From positions 1 through 37,574 of the forward strand of contig JAGWYT010000015.1 in NCBI GenBank assembly GCA_018969185.1: a DNA stretch of 37,574 bases, given 5' to 3'. The translations under genes were made by a program, and so were the position numbers. The notes under the pieces are model-generated. The model was not told the DNA's origin, did no database searches, and worked only from the letters and a program-made list of their open reading frames with translations. The DNA is from Rickettsiales bacterium (GTDB lineage: Bacteria; Pseudomonadota; Alphaproteobacteria; Rickettsiales; UBA1997). Numbering within the stretch: position 1 is the first letter of the stretch; each line of letters starts with the position of its first letter. Shown piece by piece: positions 19,001 through 26,466 of this stretch.

Positions 19001-19504
19001 GAAGCCAATAAATACAAATTTTGTTTTTGGATTAAATTCTAAGTTTTTATATAAAATAACGTGAGCTGCAATTGCATTCATTGAATAATGCAGAATAAAA
19101 ATATAATAGGCATACCCCATCACAGGAATAAAGTTGAAATCCATAAATGGCTTTACCCCTTTAATCATAACTGGAGTTAACATCAGAAGAGCAAAAAATA
19201 TTACTAGAGTAGTATTTATTGTTCTGATTCTTTTAGAAATTTTAATTTCACACAGTTCAACAGCAAAATTGAATGCTAAGTAGCCTACGAAAGTTCCAAA
19301 GAACGAGCATAGATGATTAAACAACAAAGAATCTGCCTCTACTGTTGTTTTAATTGATAAGCCATAAAAAGTATTCCAAAACAACAGTGATAAATTAAAT
19401 AAGGTAAAATATTTATATTTATTTCCTGATATTAATAAAAATACGATGAGAACAAAGCAGGTAAAGGAATTGATAAGAATTGATGTTAGGATAAAATCTA
19501 TCAT
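16052..19504 (-). CDS. 7TM hybrid sensor histidine kinase with two receivers and Hpt
   Basis: A 1150-residue membrane sensor. Residues 1-270 hold about eight hydrophobic segments of the histidine-kinase 7TM type (YCPLITYAIIKHRLFDT near 198-214). A GAF-like domain follows (about 300-440). HisKA has SIAHELRNPLN with His470. The ATPase has Asn607, DTGPGIP (641-647) and GTGLGL (666-671). REC1 carries Asp782 in LLDIQMP, REC2 carries Asp936 in ITDINM, and Hpt carries His1094 in HTLKG. All phosphorelay residues are present, but no DNA-binding output is attached. Its start overlaps the SDR stop by 4 bp and the protease gene follows 8 bp after it. I infer that it senses a product of the neighbouring enzymes. 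Confidence 0.93.
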   Translation of the reverse strand: MIDFILTSILINSFTCFVLIVFLLISGNKYKYFTLFNLSLLFWNTFYGLSIKTTVEADSLLFNHLCSFFGTFVGYLAFNFAVELCEIKISKRIRTINTTLVIFFALLMLTPVMIKGVKPFMDFNFIPVMGYAYYIFILHYSMNAIAAHVILYKNLEFNPKTKFVFIGFIIGFTGGTTAILPYFGIPLYPVAMIAMSIYCPLITYAIIKHRLFDTTIIVSSLIARFVAMLILGLLYFALITSYEVLIPFTKDKTVILTVVSLLYLIFCLESYQILIKKLRSAQDKIIKKPYEYELLSKKIIEELSNVVDTSDLVKTTKLIFTEQLKIKVKALYIDQGWILNKNEKELSKIFGDEIDEDLLKIISSQTVNLPLPITYEEANVHLKRVLVASKTSCIIPLIFSNNFLGFLLVEARNKNHYFSYDDLMLFDNLTFQVGAALDRIRFHFRSLEQEKIIHEEKLKFTKSLAGSIAHELRNPLNAINLLGSQINNLISKLDETKKDKIMDSIDSSVIDTKSEVIGLTSDIRNAISSANNIIDIVLSDLSEKPIKKTDFKYLTVKTTIENIISKYGYKSELEKTKIKVNIDSKSSFIFKAAPDRFDFIIYNLLKNAFYYLKEYPNSIITIGAEQRVFKEKSYNVIYVHDTGPGIPVDVIPKLFGSFFTLGKEDGTGLGLAFCKRNMVAFDGDIICESEIGKWTKFSLLFPLLSEEELKLASVNLNESDKASVQEKTKILLVDDQEINLKVTKKKIEKALPNISCDVVLNGGAAIDLLKSDKNKYSLILLDIQMPHMGGIETAKEIRKIIDDSIPVIALTSLNYREFTAQLKANSQDNVGKVLGNFDCYLNKSSPANILYRTITKYLMQEDDLPYLGEEKEYVEILKGKKIILADDQEVNLIVTKKKLEQHGIKVDTVTGGKELVEKYKNSLESERSQYDMIITDINMQPFHGDEAAKEIRKIEEENKILHRNIIPIIALSGDGNKEDIYKYFDAQITDYFIKGNDPEILIKIIANYLKAVSQNEYGSDFNKVKEKQGIELTKEGSVELSDLNLRKLESLTHNNNEEIKKILFLFLSETKIIMTHIKENYVSGNIEGLHTGVHTLKGISNNIGADRLFSHIKETGLEIKDESFLKNENWLKELWLIYDNLTRRIEEVTK

Positions 19505-20253
19505 AATTGCTTCGTGCTAAGTAAAGTTCTTATGTCAACAAAACAACCACTCTCAATTTTTGATCTAATGTTATTAGAAATGATGTTATAAAGATCCTGA
19601 GCCCGTTCTTCTGGGCTAGAAGTGTAATTAGGTGTTTGAAATCTTTTTCTTAACTCAACTAATTCTGGAAATAACTTTATTTTCTGCCCAGCAATTGCCT
19701 TTTTACTAAGCTTTGTGTCCACATTGCAAAGCCCAATTACCGCAAAGAATATTTTCGGATTCTCCAGAGCATATATTTTTATTAAAGCATTAAGTGCTGC
19801 TTTTGATACTCCATATGATAATGTTCCAGCCCTTAACCTCACTCCTGCTATTGATGATGAAACTAAACAAGTATTAATTGAGAAACCTTTATTTATAAAG
19901 TAATCAAGAACAACTTTATTTGCTGTTAAATTAACATCTAAAACATTCTGAAAATTATCTAATTTTACATTTGAAGCCAAATTGGGAGGAGTTCCAAAAA
20001 TACCAGCATTTAGGAAAACAAGATCAAATTTTTTAGATTTTTCACTTTTAAATAATACATCAAGAGATCTATTAATTATCAAAAACTTAGATAAATCTAT
20101 TTTAAAATGCTTAAAATTAGCATTTTTCTTTAATTTTTTAGGAATTGTGCGAGAACAACCATATACGAAATATCCTTCATCAAGCAGCTTTTTAGCCATA
20201 GCAAGCCCAATACCACTGCTAACTCCAGTAATAAACGCTCTTTTATTTTTCAT
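19501..20253 (-). CDS. Short-chain dehydrogenase/reductase (SDR), sensor operon
   Basis: A classical SDR of 250 residues: Rossmann motif TGVSSGIG (9-16), LNAG (81-84), and catalytic Ser134, Tyr147 and Lys151 (SYGVSK). It would reduce a ketone or oxidise an alcohol with NAD(P)H; the substrate is unknown. I chose ATG at 20253 rather than an in-frame TTG at 20277, because the SDR fold begins directly after the ATG. The gene leads the leftward operon and overlaps the histidine kinase by 4 bp (ATGA). That tight coupling to a sensor, opposite an AfsA-like operon, suggests it makes or alters the sensed molecule. Confidence 0.88.
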   Translation of the reverse strand: MKNKRAFITGVSSGIGLAMAKKLLDEGYFVYGCSRTIPKKLKKNANFKHFKIDLSKFLIINRSLDVLFKSEKSKKFDLVFLNAGIFGTPPNLASNVKLDNFQNVLDVNLTANKVVLDYFINKGFSINTCLVSSSIAGVRLRAGTLSYGVSKAALNALIKIYALENPKIFFAVIGLCNVDTKLSKKAIAGQKIKLFPELVELRKRFQTPNYTSSPEERAQDLYNIISNNIRSKIESGCFVDIRTLLSTKQL

Positions 20254-20484
20254 GATGGTTATTAAAAATTGATTCAATTATCAAATAAGACCTCGCAAGC
20301 TACTAAACATCATTATTTATACAAATATTACCTATTATGAAGAGAAAACGTTATTAAAATTGTATGATTATGACATTTTCTAAAAGATTTTTATTTCAAA
20401 GGTCAGATTTTTTTTACTAATTGGTAAAAATCACTTACAATGAGGAAGGATTACCTTTTTTAACTTGTAAGGAAAAAGACTATT
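20254..20484. promoter_or_regulatory. Divergent promoter region of the signalling locus
   Basis: This 231-bp gap lies between two operons read in opposite directions and must hold both promoters. An imperfect dyad, GGTAA-AAATC (20423-20432) and GATTACC (20449-20455), is followed by a T-run 30 bp before the AfsA-like start. It may be an operator or a leader hairpin. AAGGA near 20469-20474 is the likely ribosome-binding site. I cannot assign -35/-10 boxes with confidence. Confidence 0.45.
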
Positions 20485-21729
20485 ATGATTAGTGATATTC
20501 TAAAAGACATCAGTCCACGTATAGTCCATAAGGAGAATGACAACGATGTATTGATATATAATAGCCGTTCTGCTATTCCATCGTTTCTTGAACCTGAAGT
20601 TATAGGTGATATAAAAACAAATCTTCCCGATGATTCTTACAAAAAGTTATTAAGTTTTTATAAATTTACTGGCGAGAAATACGTATTAAATACCCTGCTG
20701 CAAAACATCTCACCTCAGATGTTTAATGACATTGCTAAAATTACCAACCATCTAAGCAATGTAAATTTTGAAGATTATTACAAAAAATATGATGACAAAT
20801 ATGTCTTATCAAATAGGTGGATTCCTGAATTCTTAGAAAAGACATTCTCAAAAGCTTTTGGACTAGAAGATTGTGAAATAACAGGTAAAGAACGCTGTGA
20901 AATTAACGAAATATTAAGCAAGAGTAGTAAAATTGAGCTAAACACAGATGAATATTTTACACTTTTCAATGATGCTAAAAATTATTTCTTTTATAGCAAA
21001 CATCATGAACATGTTCCGGGTTTAATGTTGATAGAAGCTGCAAGGCAGTGTATGTATGTGCATTTTTACAAACATAGCGGTCATAATCGTGGTGACGTTA
21101 CAATATCAATATTAGACTTAAATTGTAAATTTCCCAACTATACTGAAGCCTGTTATACTGTAGAAATTGTAGTAAAAGATTTAGAAATAGATCAGAAAGA
21201 AAAATGCAAGAATGGCACAAAAGTAGCGCAATTCTTTCAAAATAATATGTTAGTTGCAGAAGTGGCTTTGAAATATGTGGTAATTCCAATGCCTATTTTT
21301 AACCGCATGAGAAATATTAAAATTCCAGAAAATTACTGGTTTGTTCCTCTTAAAAATCTGAAACAAGAAGTTTTATTGGTAGGTGAAAATAATATACAAA
21401 TTCAAGCGGAGTTACAATTTATCTCAATAAATGAGATTAGCCTAAGGATAACTACCGATTTATCTAAATTTAGTGCTAATGAACTACAAGTTAAGAATTG
21501 TATAATTAATGTTAATGAGCATGGTCTAATTTATATGGGAGTGGATCATGAAAAAAGCCTCATCTCTCCTGATAACAAAGAAGCAATTGTAAGCTTTGTC
21601 CCTGTTGATAGAAAACAAAAAGATTTAATTACTAAAATTCTAAAAGATTATTGTTACTTTGTTAAAGAAAAATCACATTCTGCCACACCAGACGAGAAAC
21701 TTGAAGTATTAGAAGTAAAGCATGCATAA
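20485..21729 (+). CDS. AfsA-like hotdog protein (butyrolactone synthase family)
   Basis: A 414-residue protein with the AfsA/hotdog signature HHEHVPGLMLIEAARQ (173-188). In Streptomyces AfsA joins a beta-ketoacyl chain to dihydroxyacetone phosphate in the first step to A-factor-type gamma-butyrolactones. The N-terminus (VHKENDNDVLIYN) recalls the start of AfsA, but only one clear PGMLLxEAxRQ motif is seen, whereas AfsA has two hotdog repeats. The protein is about 100 residues longer than AfsA, with an unassigned C-terminal part (about 270-414). It overlaps the OYE gene by 8 bp and is the first gene of the rightward operon. A FabZ-like dehydratase role is the main alternative. Confidence 0.78.
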   Translation: MISDILKDISPRIVHKENDNDVLIYNSRSAIPSFLEPEVIGDIKTNLPDDSYKKLLSFYKFTGEKYVLNTLLQNISPQMFNDIAKITNHLSNVNFEDYYKKYDDKYVLSNRWIPEFLEKTFSKAFGLEDCEITGKERCEINEILSKSSKIELNTDEYFTLFNDAKNYFFYSKHHEHVPGLMLIEAARQCMYVHFYKHSGHNRGDVTISILDLNCKFPNYTEACYTVEIVVKDLEIDQKEKCKNGTKVAQFFQNNMLVAEVALKYVVIPMPIFNRMRNIKIPENYWFVPLKNLKQEVLLVGENNIQIQAELQFISINEISLRITTDLSKFSANELQVKNCIINVNEHGLIYMGVDHEKSLISPDNKEAIVSFVPVDRKQKDLITKILKDYCYFVKEKSHSATPDEKLEVLEVKHA

Positions 21730-22876
21730 GAACTACGACAAATTCCAAAATTTATTTACACCTCTATTATTAAAACCAAATTTAACTATTCCTAGTAGAA
21801 TTTATTTTGCTCCAATTGGCATAGATAGAGCTAGTTCAAATGGTGGTTTTTCTAATGAATTGCTAGGATTTTATAACGACATTATGAATGGTGGATGTAA
21901 TTTTATCTTTCTTGCCAATGCCTCAGTATCTAAAAATTCACGCTTAAACGAAGGAGGAATGTGCCTTTATGATAATGAACATTCTGAATCATTGATTCCA
22001 TTATTAAATTTAGCAAATCAGAAAAAATCTATCGTTGGAATTCAGCTACAACATTATGGAGGACAAGGAATAACAACCTTAACTAACAGTCCAGTTCTTA
22101 CTCCAAGTGGAGTTGCTTGTAAAGTTGCCTCAAAAAGAGACAAAAATTATAGAACAAAAATAATGGATGAGGATGATATAAAGCAGGTTATACAACAATT
22201 CGCTTATAGTGCCAAATTAGCAAAACTTGCAGGTGCTAAACTAATACAGCTACAAGCATCTAATGGCTATCTTTTAAATAGCTTCCTATCGCCCCACACT
22301 AACCTTAGAAATGATGAATATGGAGGAAATGAAGAAAAACGTGCAAAATTATTGTTAGATATTATCAAAGCCATAAAGGGAAGCACTAACAATGAAATAT
22401 CAATTACTGTGAGGTTAGGAATTGATGATTGTATAGGAGAAAGCGGTATACAGCCAGAGAAAATAATTAATACGGTAAAAGAATTAGAAAGAAATGGAGT
22501 TGCAGCCATTACTTGCTCAATGTGTATTGCTGAAACTTTTTACAAATTTCTTAACTATTCAAAAGAAATGGAAGATCATTTACACAAATCGGTTAAGTTT
22601 ATTAAAAATAATGCAAAAATACCAATTGGATTTGAAGGTTTTATTGGTAGCTTACAAAAAGCTGAAGATTTAATAAGTGATGGGGTTGCTGATTTTGCTG
22701 GAATGGCAAGAGCCTTATTTGCCGATAATGAATTAATAAATAAAACTTTAGCAGAAAATGAAAAATCAATAAATTATTGCTTGTGGGACGGCAATTGTTT
22801 TAAAGATAAAAGTAACCCAAAATTTGATAAAGTTTACTGCTGTGTAAATCCAAAATATTTACGACCATCAATTTAA
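21722..22876 (+). CDS. Old yellow enzyme family NADH:flavin oxidoreductase
   Basis: A 384-residue FMN-binding TIM-barrel protein. Family blocks are LFTPLLLKP (11-19), FAPIGIDR (29-36), IQLQHYGGQG (107-116), the long NGYLLNSFLSPHTNLRNDEYGG block (181-202) and GMARALFAD near 330. These enzymes reduce activated C=C bonds. The substrate-binding His of OYE1 (His191 in HSANGY) is replaced by Gln178 (QASNGY), while Asn181 and Tyr183 are kept. The C-terminus ends at a degenerate cysteine region (CLWDGNC ... CCVNP), and there is no second flavin domain as in 2,4-dienoyl-CoA reductase. It overlaps the AfsA-like gene, so it probably acts on the same pathway intermediate. Confidence 0.9.
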   Translation: MHKNYDKFQNLFTPLLLKPNLTIPSRIYFAPIGIDRASSNGGFSNELLGFYNDIMNGGCNFIFLANASVSKNSRLNEGGMCLYDNEHSESLIPLLNLANQKKSIVGIQLQHYGGQGITTLTNSPVLTPSGVACKVASKRDKNYRTKIMDEDDIKQVIQQFAYSAKLAKLAGAKLIQLQASNGYLLNSFLSPHTNLRNDEYGGNEEKRAKLLLDIIKAIKGSTNNEISITVRLGIDDCIGESGIQPEKIINTVKELERNGVAAITCSMCIAETFYKFLNYSKEMEDHLHKSVKFIKNNAKIPIGFEGFIGSLQKAEDLISDGVADFAGMARALFADNELINKTLAENEKSINYCLWDGNCFKDKSNPKFDKVYCCVNPKYLRPSI

Positions 22877-22888
22877 ATAAAATTAAAA

Positions 22889-23656
22889 ATGCGCTTTAAA
22901 GGAAAAAAATGTTTAATTACTGGTGGCACTAGTGGTGTTGGTTTTACGACAGCGGAACTACTACTAAAAGAAGGAGCTAAAGTAATTATTATTGGAAGAG
23001 ATGAAAAAAAAGGACAAAATGCAATTAAGCAACTAAGCGGTGAAATTGAATTTATTCAATGTGACGTATCAGACCATCACAAATTAAAAGATGTATTTAA
23101 TAAAATTGCCAAATCTTATGGCACTATAGATTGTGCGTTTAATAATGCTGGCATTACTTCCATGTATGGCAAGATAGGAGAATTACCATTTGAGAATTGG
23201 CAAGAAGTAATGAGAATAAATTTAGATGGAATATATAATTCTTTATATCATGAATTAAACCTTATGTCTGAAGGAAATGGTGGTTCAATAGTTAATATGT
23301 CTTCTTGCGTTGGCATTACTCCTATAGGTTTTCAAAGTGCTTATGTAACCAGTAAATATGCAATAAACGGTTTAACTAAAACAGCAGCAATTGAATATGC
23401 AAATTTGGATTCTGGCAAAATAATTAGGGTTAATGCTGTTGCTCCTGGACCTATTTTAGGAGGCATGAATTCGGAAGAAAAACTAAAAGCGAATCCCGAA
23501 AAAACTAAGAAAAAAATAGAAGTGACTGCAATGAAAAGATTTGCTCACCCTGAAGAAATTGCTAACGCTGTTCTATGGTTATTGTCTGACGAATCATCTT
23601 ATATAACTGGTAGTATTATCCCTGTTGATGGTGGTTATAATGCGGGGAAGTTTTAA
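22889..23656 (+). CDS. SDR family oxidoreductase (FabG-like), signal operon
   Basis: A complete SDR of 255 residues: TGGTSGVG (11-18), NNAG (85-88), Asn111, Ser139, Tyr152 and Lys156 (AYVTSKYA), then the APGPILGGM and VDGGYNAGKF endings typical of FabG-like enzymes. It starts 12 bp after the OYE stop and is the last gene of the rightward AfsA-like operon. A ketoreductase step is expected: in the A-factor pathway a reductase is needed after AfsA. It is clearly different in sequence from the SDR at 19501-20253, so the locus encodes two reduction steps plus an ene-reduction. Confidence 0.9.
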   Translation: MRFKGKKCLITGGTSGVGFTTAELLLKEGAKVIIIGRDEKKGQNAIKQLSGEIEFIQCDVSDHHKLKDVFNKIAKSYGTIDCAFNNAGITSMYGKIGELPFENWQEVMRINLDGIYNSLYHELNLMSEGNGGSIVNMSSCVGITPIGFQSAYVTSKYAINGLTKTAAIEYANLDSGKIIRVNAVAPGPILGGMNSEEKLKANPEKTKKKIEVTAMKRFAHPEEIANAVLWLLSDESSYITGSIIPVDGGYNAGKF

Positions 23657-23698
23657 CAACTAGACATTAATATAGTTTTCCACACATCAAAACCACAT

Positions 23699-24892
23699 CT
23701 ATTTCTTACCTTTTTTATTAACTTTATAATTCTTCATCAACCCCACTGCCTCACTAATACTATTTCTTACTGGATCAAGATTCATTCTTGCATATACCGC
23801 CGTTGCCGCTTTGCTTTTATGACCCAAAGTTTTACCAACCACACTATCACTTGCACCAGCAATTGTCTGATAGCTTCCAAGAGTTCTTCTTATATCATGT
23901 AATCTTAGGTCTTCGATTTGTGCTTTTTCTAAAATTCTTTTCCAAGCTTTTTTTGGCTCTTCAAGATGTCCGCTTTGACTGGTTTTAGAAGGTAAAACCC
24001 ACAAACTTTGAGAATCGTTTAACTCAAGATTTTTATTATTTTCTTTTCTTGCTTTAAGAATCTTTATTACATCATCAATTAATGGAACTGTTTGCGGATC
24101 ACCATTTTTAGTTTTTGGAATTCTCCATTCCTTAGTGGTAAAATTAATTTGCTCCCATCTCATACTTAAAACATTATTTCTTCGAGCACCTGTATAAAGA
24201 GAAATGTAGATATAATCCTTAGCAATGTTATTTTCTTCCTTTTCTAAGGCTTTAAAAAATCTTGGCAGTTCATCAGGTTGTATAAATCTGTCTCTTGATT
24301 GTTCCTTAAATTTCTTAATATTATTGGTTGGATTCTCTCCGTCATAACCCCATTCAATAGCTTTGTTATAAATCACCCTTATTCTATCAAGCATTCTATT
24401 AGCCAAATAAATACCATTTTGATCACCTAATTTTTCATGAAATATCCTTATTTCTTGGCTTGTAATTGTTGATATTTTGCGTTTAAACCATTGACCGCAT
24501 AATCTATTAATTTCTCTCTCATCTTGTTTCCAAGTTGCTTTCTGCTTCTTACTATATCTTTCCATAAACTCATAAAATAACTCATCAAAAGTTATTTCTT
24601 GCTTTAGCTTATCCTTTTCAAAATTTGGATTTATACCTTGAGCAACATCACTTTTAATCCTCAAAGTCATCTTCCTTGCGTTTTCAACACTTATTTCTGG
24701 AAAACCACCAATAATTACCCTTGAATCCTTACCACCAATTCTCTTTCTTACAAAAAATGTAATTACTCCCTTAGAAGTTATATAAAGGCTAAGCCCCCTC
24801 TCCTTACTATCCTTGTAATAATCCAAACCACTTTTAGGAATTGGCAATTTTTCAATTATCGATTTAGTAAAATTAATTTGCTTAGCCGCCAT
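23699..24892 (-). CDS. Tyrosine recombinase (integrase 1)
   Basis: A phage-type integrase of 397 residues. The N-terminal DUF4102-like arm-binding domain (DYYKDSKERGLSLYITSKG, IGGFPEISVENARK) is followed by a core-binding domain (about 100-190) and the catalytic domain with Arg237, His332, Arg335, His358 and nucleophile Tyr367. All catalytic residues are present. The gene points away from the tRNA-Asn fragment at 25088-25137, and paired ATTGCCGCA sites lie 60-80 bp upstream of its start. It would integrate and excise the island to its left, which carries the signalling locus, the DUF3987 module and a type I RM operon. It converges with the SDR gene, 42 bp away. Confidence 0.92.
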   Translation of the reverse strand: MAAKQINFTKSIIEKLPIPKSGLDYYKDSKERGLSLYITSKGVITFFVRKRIGGKDSRVIIGGFPEISVENARKMTLRIKSDVAQGINPNFEKDKLKQEITFDELFYEFMERYSKKQKATWKQDEREINRLCGQWFKRKISTITSQEIRIFHEKLGDQNGIYLANRMLDRIRVIYNKAIEWGYDGENPTNNIKKFKEQSRDRFIQPDELPRFFKALEKEENNIAKDYIYISLYTGARRNNVLSMRWEQINFTTKEWRIPKTKNGDPQTVPLIDDVIKILKARKENNKNLELNDSQSLWVLPSKTSQSGHLEEPKKAWKRILEKAQIEDLRLHDIRRTLGSYQTIAGASDSVVGKTLGHKSKAATAVYARMNLDPVRNSISEAVGLMKNYKVNKKGKK

Positions 24893-24952
24893 GACTAAAA
24901 ACCCTATTATATTAAGTTATTTATAAAAACTTTTATCTTTTAGTAATTTCTC

Positions 24953-24972
24953 ATTGCCGCACCATTGCCGCA
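24953..24972 (+). repeat. Paired ATTGCCGCA sites upstream of integrase 1
   Basis: Two copies of ATTGCCGCA (24953-24961 and 24964-24972) are spaced 11 bp apart, one helical turn. The same arrangement with the same spacing recurs at 34307-34326. I infer arm-type binding sites for integrase 1 at an island end. Confidence 0.6.
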
Positions 24973-25031
24973 TTTTAGATAAAAATAAGGAACATTTAAT
25001 AAAACTTGATAAAATCAAAATTAGGCTTAAA

Positions 25032-25049
25032 AGCTTGATATGTCAAGCT
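25032..25049. other. Perfect hairpin near the att site
   Basis: AGCTTGA-TATG-TCAAGCT has 7-bp arms and a 4-nt loop. No T-run follows, so it is not a standard terminator. It lies 38 bp before the tRNA-Asn fragment, between the two integrases, and may be a protein-binding or structural site of the recombination region. Confidence 0.4.
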
Positions 25050-25087
25050 CTATAAACAATAATAAACTTTTGTAAATGATAGGACTT

Positions 25088-25137
25088 AGTGACTGTTAAT
25101 CACTTGGTCGGGGGTTCGAATCCCTCCCAAGGAGCCA
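25088..25137 (+). tRNA. 3' part of tRNA-Asn (GTT), island attachment site
   Basis: The anticodon arm is intact (AGTGA-CTGTTAA-TCACT, anticodon GTT), followed by TGGTC, a T-arm (GGGGG-TTCGAAT-CCCTC), the acceptor 3' strand CCAAGGA, discriminator G and an encoded CCA. The acceptor 5' strand and D-arm are absent: no TCCTTGG occurs just upstream. It is therefore not a working tRNA but the tRNA end carried by an integrative element as its att site. The complete tRNA-Asn should lie elsewhere, probably at the far end of the island array. Confidence 0.75.
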
Positions 25138-25242
25138 TTTTTCTTTCCAAACAAATCTCATAAAGTCCAATCAAACCCTTAAATATCAAGCCTCAAATAG
25201 GGTTTTTGTCCAACCAAGTCTAACACAATTTATTGACATTTT

Positions 25243-25271
25243 GGGGGTATTGGGGGTATTTTTGGGGGTAT
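25243..25271 (+). repeat. Three GGGGGTAT sites before integrase 2
   Basis: GGGGGTAT occurs at 25243-25250, 25252-25259 and 25264-25271, 20 bp before the integrase 2 start. Two more copies occur near the other end of this island (34163-34182). Such clustered repeats beside P4-type integrase genes are probably arm-type binding sites, and may also control the integrase promoter. Confidence 0.6.
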
Positions 25272-25290
25272 AAATTTAACTATTTAAATT

Positions 25291-26466
25291 ATGCCACTCA
25301 CAGATATTAAAGTTAAAAACGCCAAAGCAAAAGATAAGCCATATAAACTTGCTGATGGTGAAGGTATGTATTTGCTGATAACTAACACAGGTGGTAAATA
25401 TTGGAGGCTTAAATATCGTTTTGCAGGAAAAGAAAAAACTTTAGCACTTGGCACTTACCCCACCGTTTCACTTTCAGAAGCACGAGAAAAAAGATTTGAA
25501 GCAAAAAAACAAATTGCAGATGGACTTGACCCTTCACAAGAAAAACAAGATCAAAAATTACAGAATATAATTAACGCCGAAAATTCTTTTCAAAATATTG
25601 CTTATGAGTGGTTTGAAAAAAATAAAGCCAAATGGAAACCACGCCACGCTTCTTATATTATTAGAAGATTAGAACAAAACTTATTCAATGAAATTGGCAA
25701 CCGCCCTATTGACCAAATAAAAGCTTCTGAATTATTGCACGCCATTCAAAAAATAGAAAAGAAAGGTGCTTTTGATATTGCTAAAAGAGCTTTGCAAACT
25801 TCTGGACAAATTTTTAGATATGCAATTGCCACCAGCAGAGCCGAAAGAGACATTTCAGCAGATTTAAAAGGTGCTTTAACTGTTAAAAAAATTACTAACC
25901 ACGCCAAATTAGAAGAAAAAGAATTACCAAAATTCTTAAAATCTTTAGAAAAATATAGTGGTGAACATCAAACCAAACTGGCTTTTAAATTAATTATTTT
26001 AACTGCCGTTAGAACAATTGAACTTCGTGGTGCAAGATGGGAAGAAATAGATTTCGCTAAGAAAGAATGGCACATTCCTGCCGAGCGTATGAAAATGGGC
26101 GAAAAACACATTGTGCCACTTTCAAAGCAATCTTTGGCAATTTTAAAAGAGATGCAAAAAATTACTGGCAATCGTGAATTTGTTTTTCCAAGCCATCAAA
26201 ACCCAAATAAATTTATGAGTGAAAACACTTTACTTGGTGTTATTTATCGTCTTGGCTATAAATCAAAAACCACAACTCATGGCTTTAGATCAGTGTTTTC
26301 AACAATATTAAATGAACATGGTTTTAATCGTGATCACATTGAACGCCAACTTGCACATGGTGAAAGAGATAAAGTAAGGGCAACTTATAACCACGCACAA
26401 TATTTAAAAGAACGCCATAGCATGATGCAATGGTGGGCGGATTATTTGGGGAAGATTGCAAGATGA
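25291..26466 (+). CDS. P4-type tyrosine recombinase (integrase 2)
   Basis: A 391-residue integrase with the N-terminal DUF4102 arm-binding domain (LADGEGMYLLITNTGGKYWRLKYR, LALGTYPTVSLSEAR). It has a core-binding domain and a catalytic domain with Arg241, His330, Arg333, His356 and nucleophile Tyr366. It is complete and of normal length. These enzymes insert islands at tRNA 3' ends, and here the tRNA-Asn fragment lies 154 bp upstream with three GGGGGTAT sites between. It is only distantly like integrase 1, so the two belong to different elements that use the same or adjacent attachment site. The next gene overlaps it by 4 bp. Confidence 0.94.
   Translation: MPLTDIKVKNAKAKDKPYKLADGEGMYLLITNTGGKYWRLKYRFAGKEKTLALGTYPTVSLSEAREKRFEAKKQIADGLDPSQEKQDQKLQNIINAENSFQNIAYEWFEKNKAKWKPRHASYIIRRLEQNLFNEIGNRPIDQIKASELLHAIQKIEKKGAFDIAKRALQTSGQIFRYAIATSRAERDISADLKGALTVKKITNHAKLEEKELPKFLKSLEKYSGEHQTKLAFKLIILTAVRTIELRGARWEEIDFAKKEWHIPAERMKMGEKHIVPLSKQSLAILKEMQKITGNREFVFPSHQNPNKFMSENTLLGVIYRLGYKSKTTTHGFRSVFSTILNEHGFNRDHIERQLAHGERDKVRATYNHAQYLKERHSMMQWWADYLGKIAR

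Noticed and set aside
21360-21560. PilZ-like domain at the C-terminus of the AfsA-like protein
   Set aside because: A TTDLSKF segment recalls the D-x-S-x-x-G box, but the RxxxR motif and the Gly are missing.
16052-23656. A CqsA/CqsS- or LqsA/LqsS-type alpha-hydroxyketone quorum-sensing locus
   Set aside because: The kinase is similar in general build, but no pyridoxal-phosphate aminotransferase of the CqsA/LqsA kind is present; the enzymes here are AfsA-like, OYE and SDR.
25062-25137. A functional tRNA-Asn gene
   Set aside because: Only the anticodon arm to the CCA end is present. No acceptor 5' strand complementary to CCAAGGA or D-arm is found upstream.
25243-25271. GGGGGTAT copies as a CRISPR array or telomere-like repeat
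   Set aside because: Units are only 8 bp with spacers of 1-4 bp, and are tied to integrase ends.
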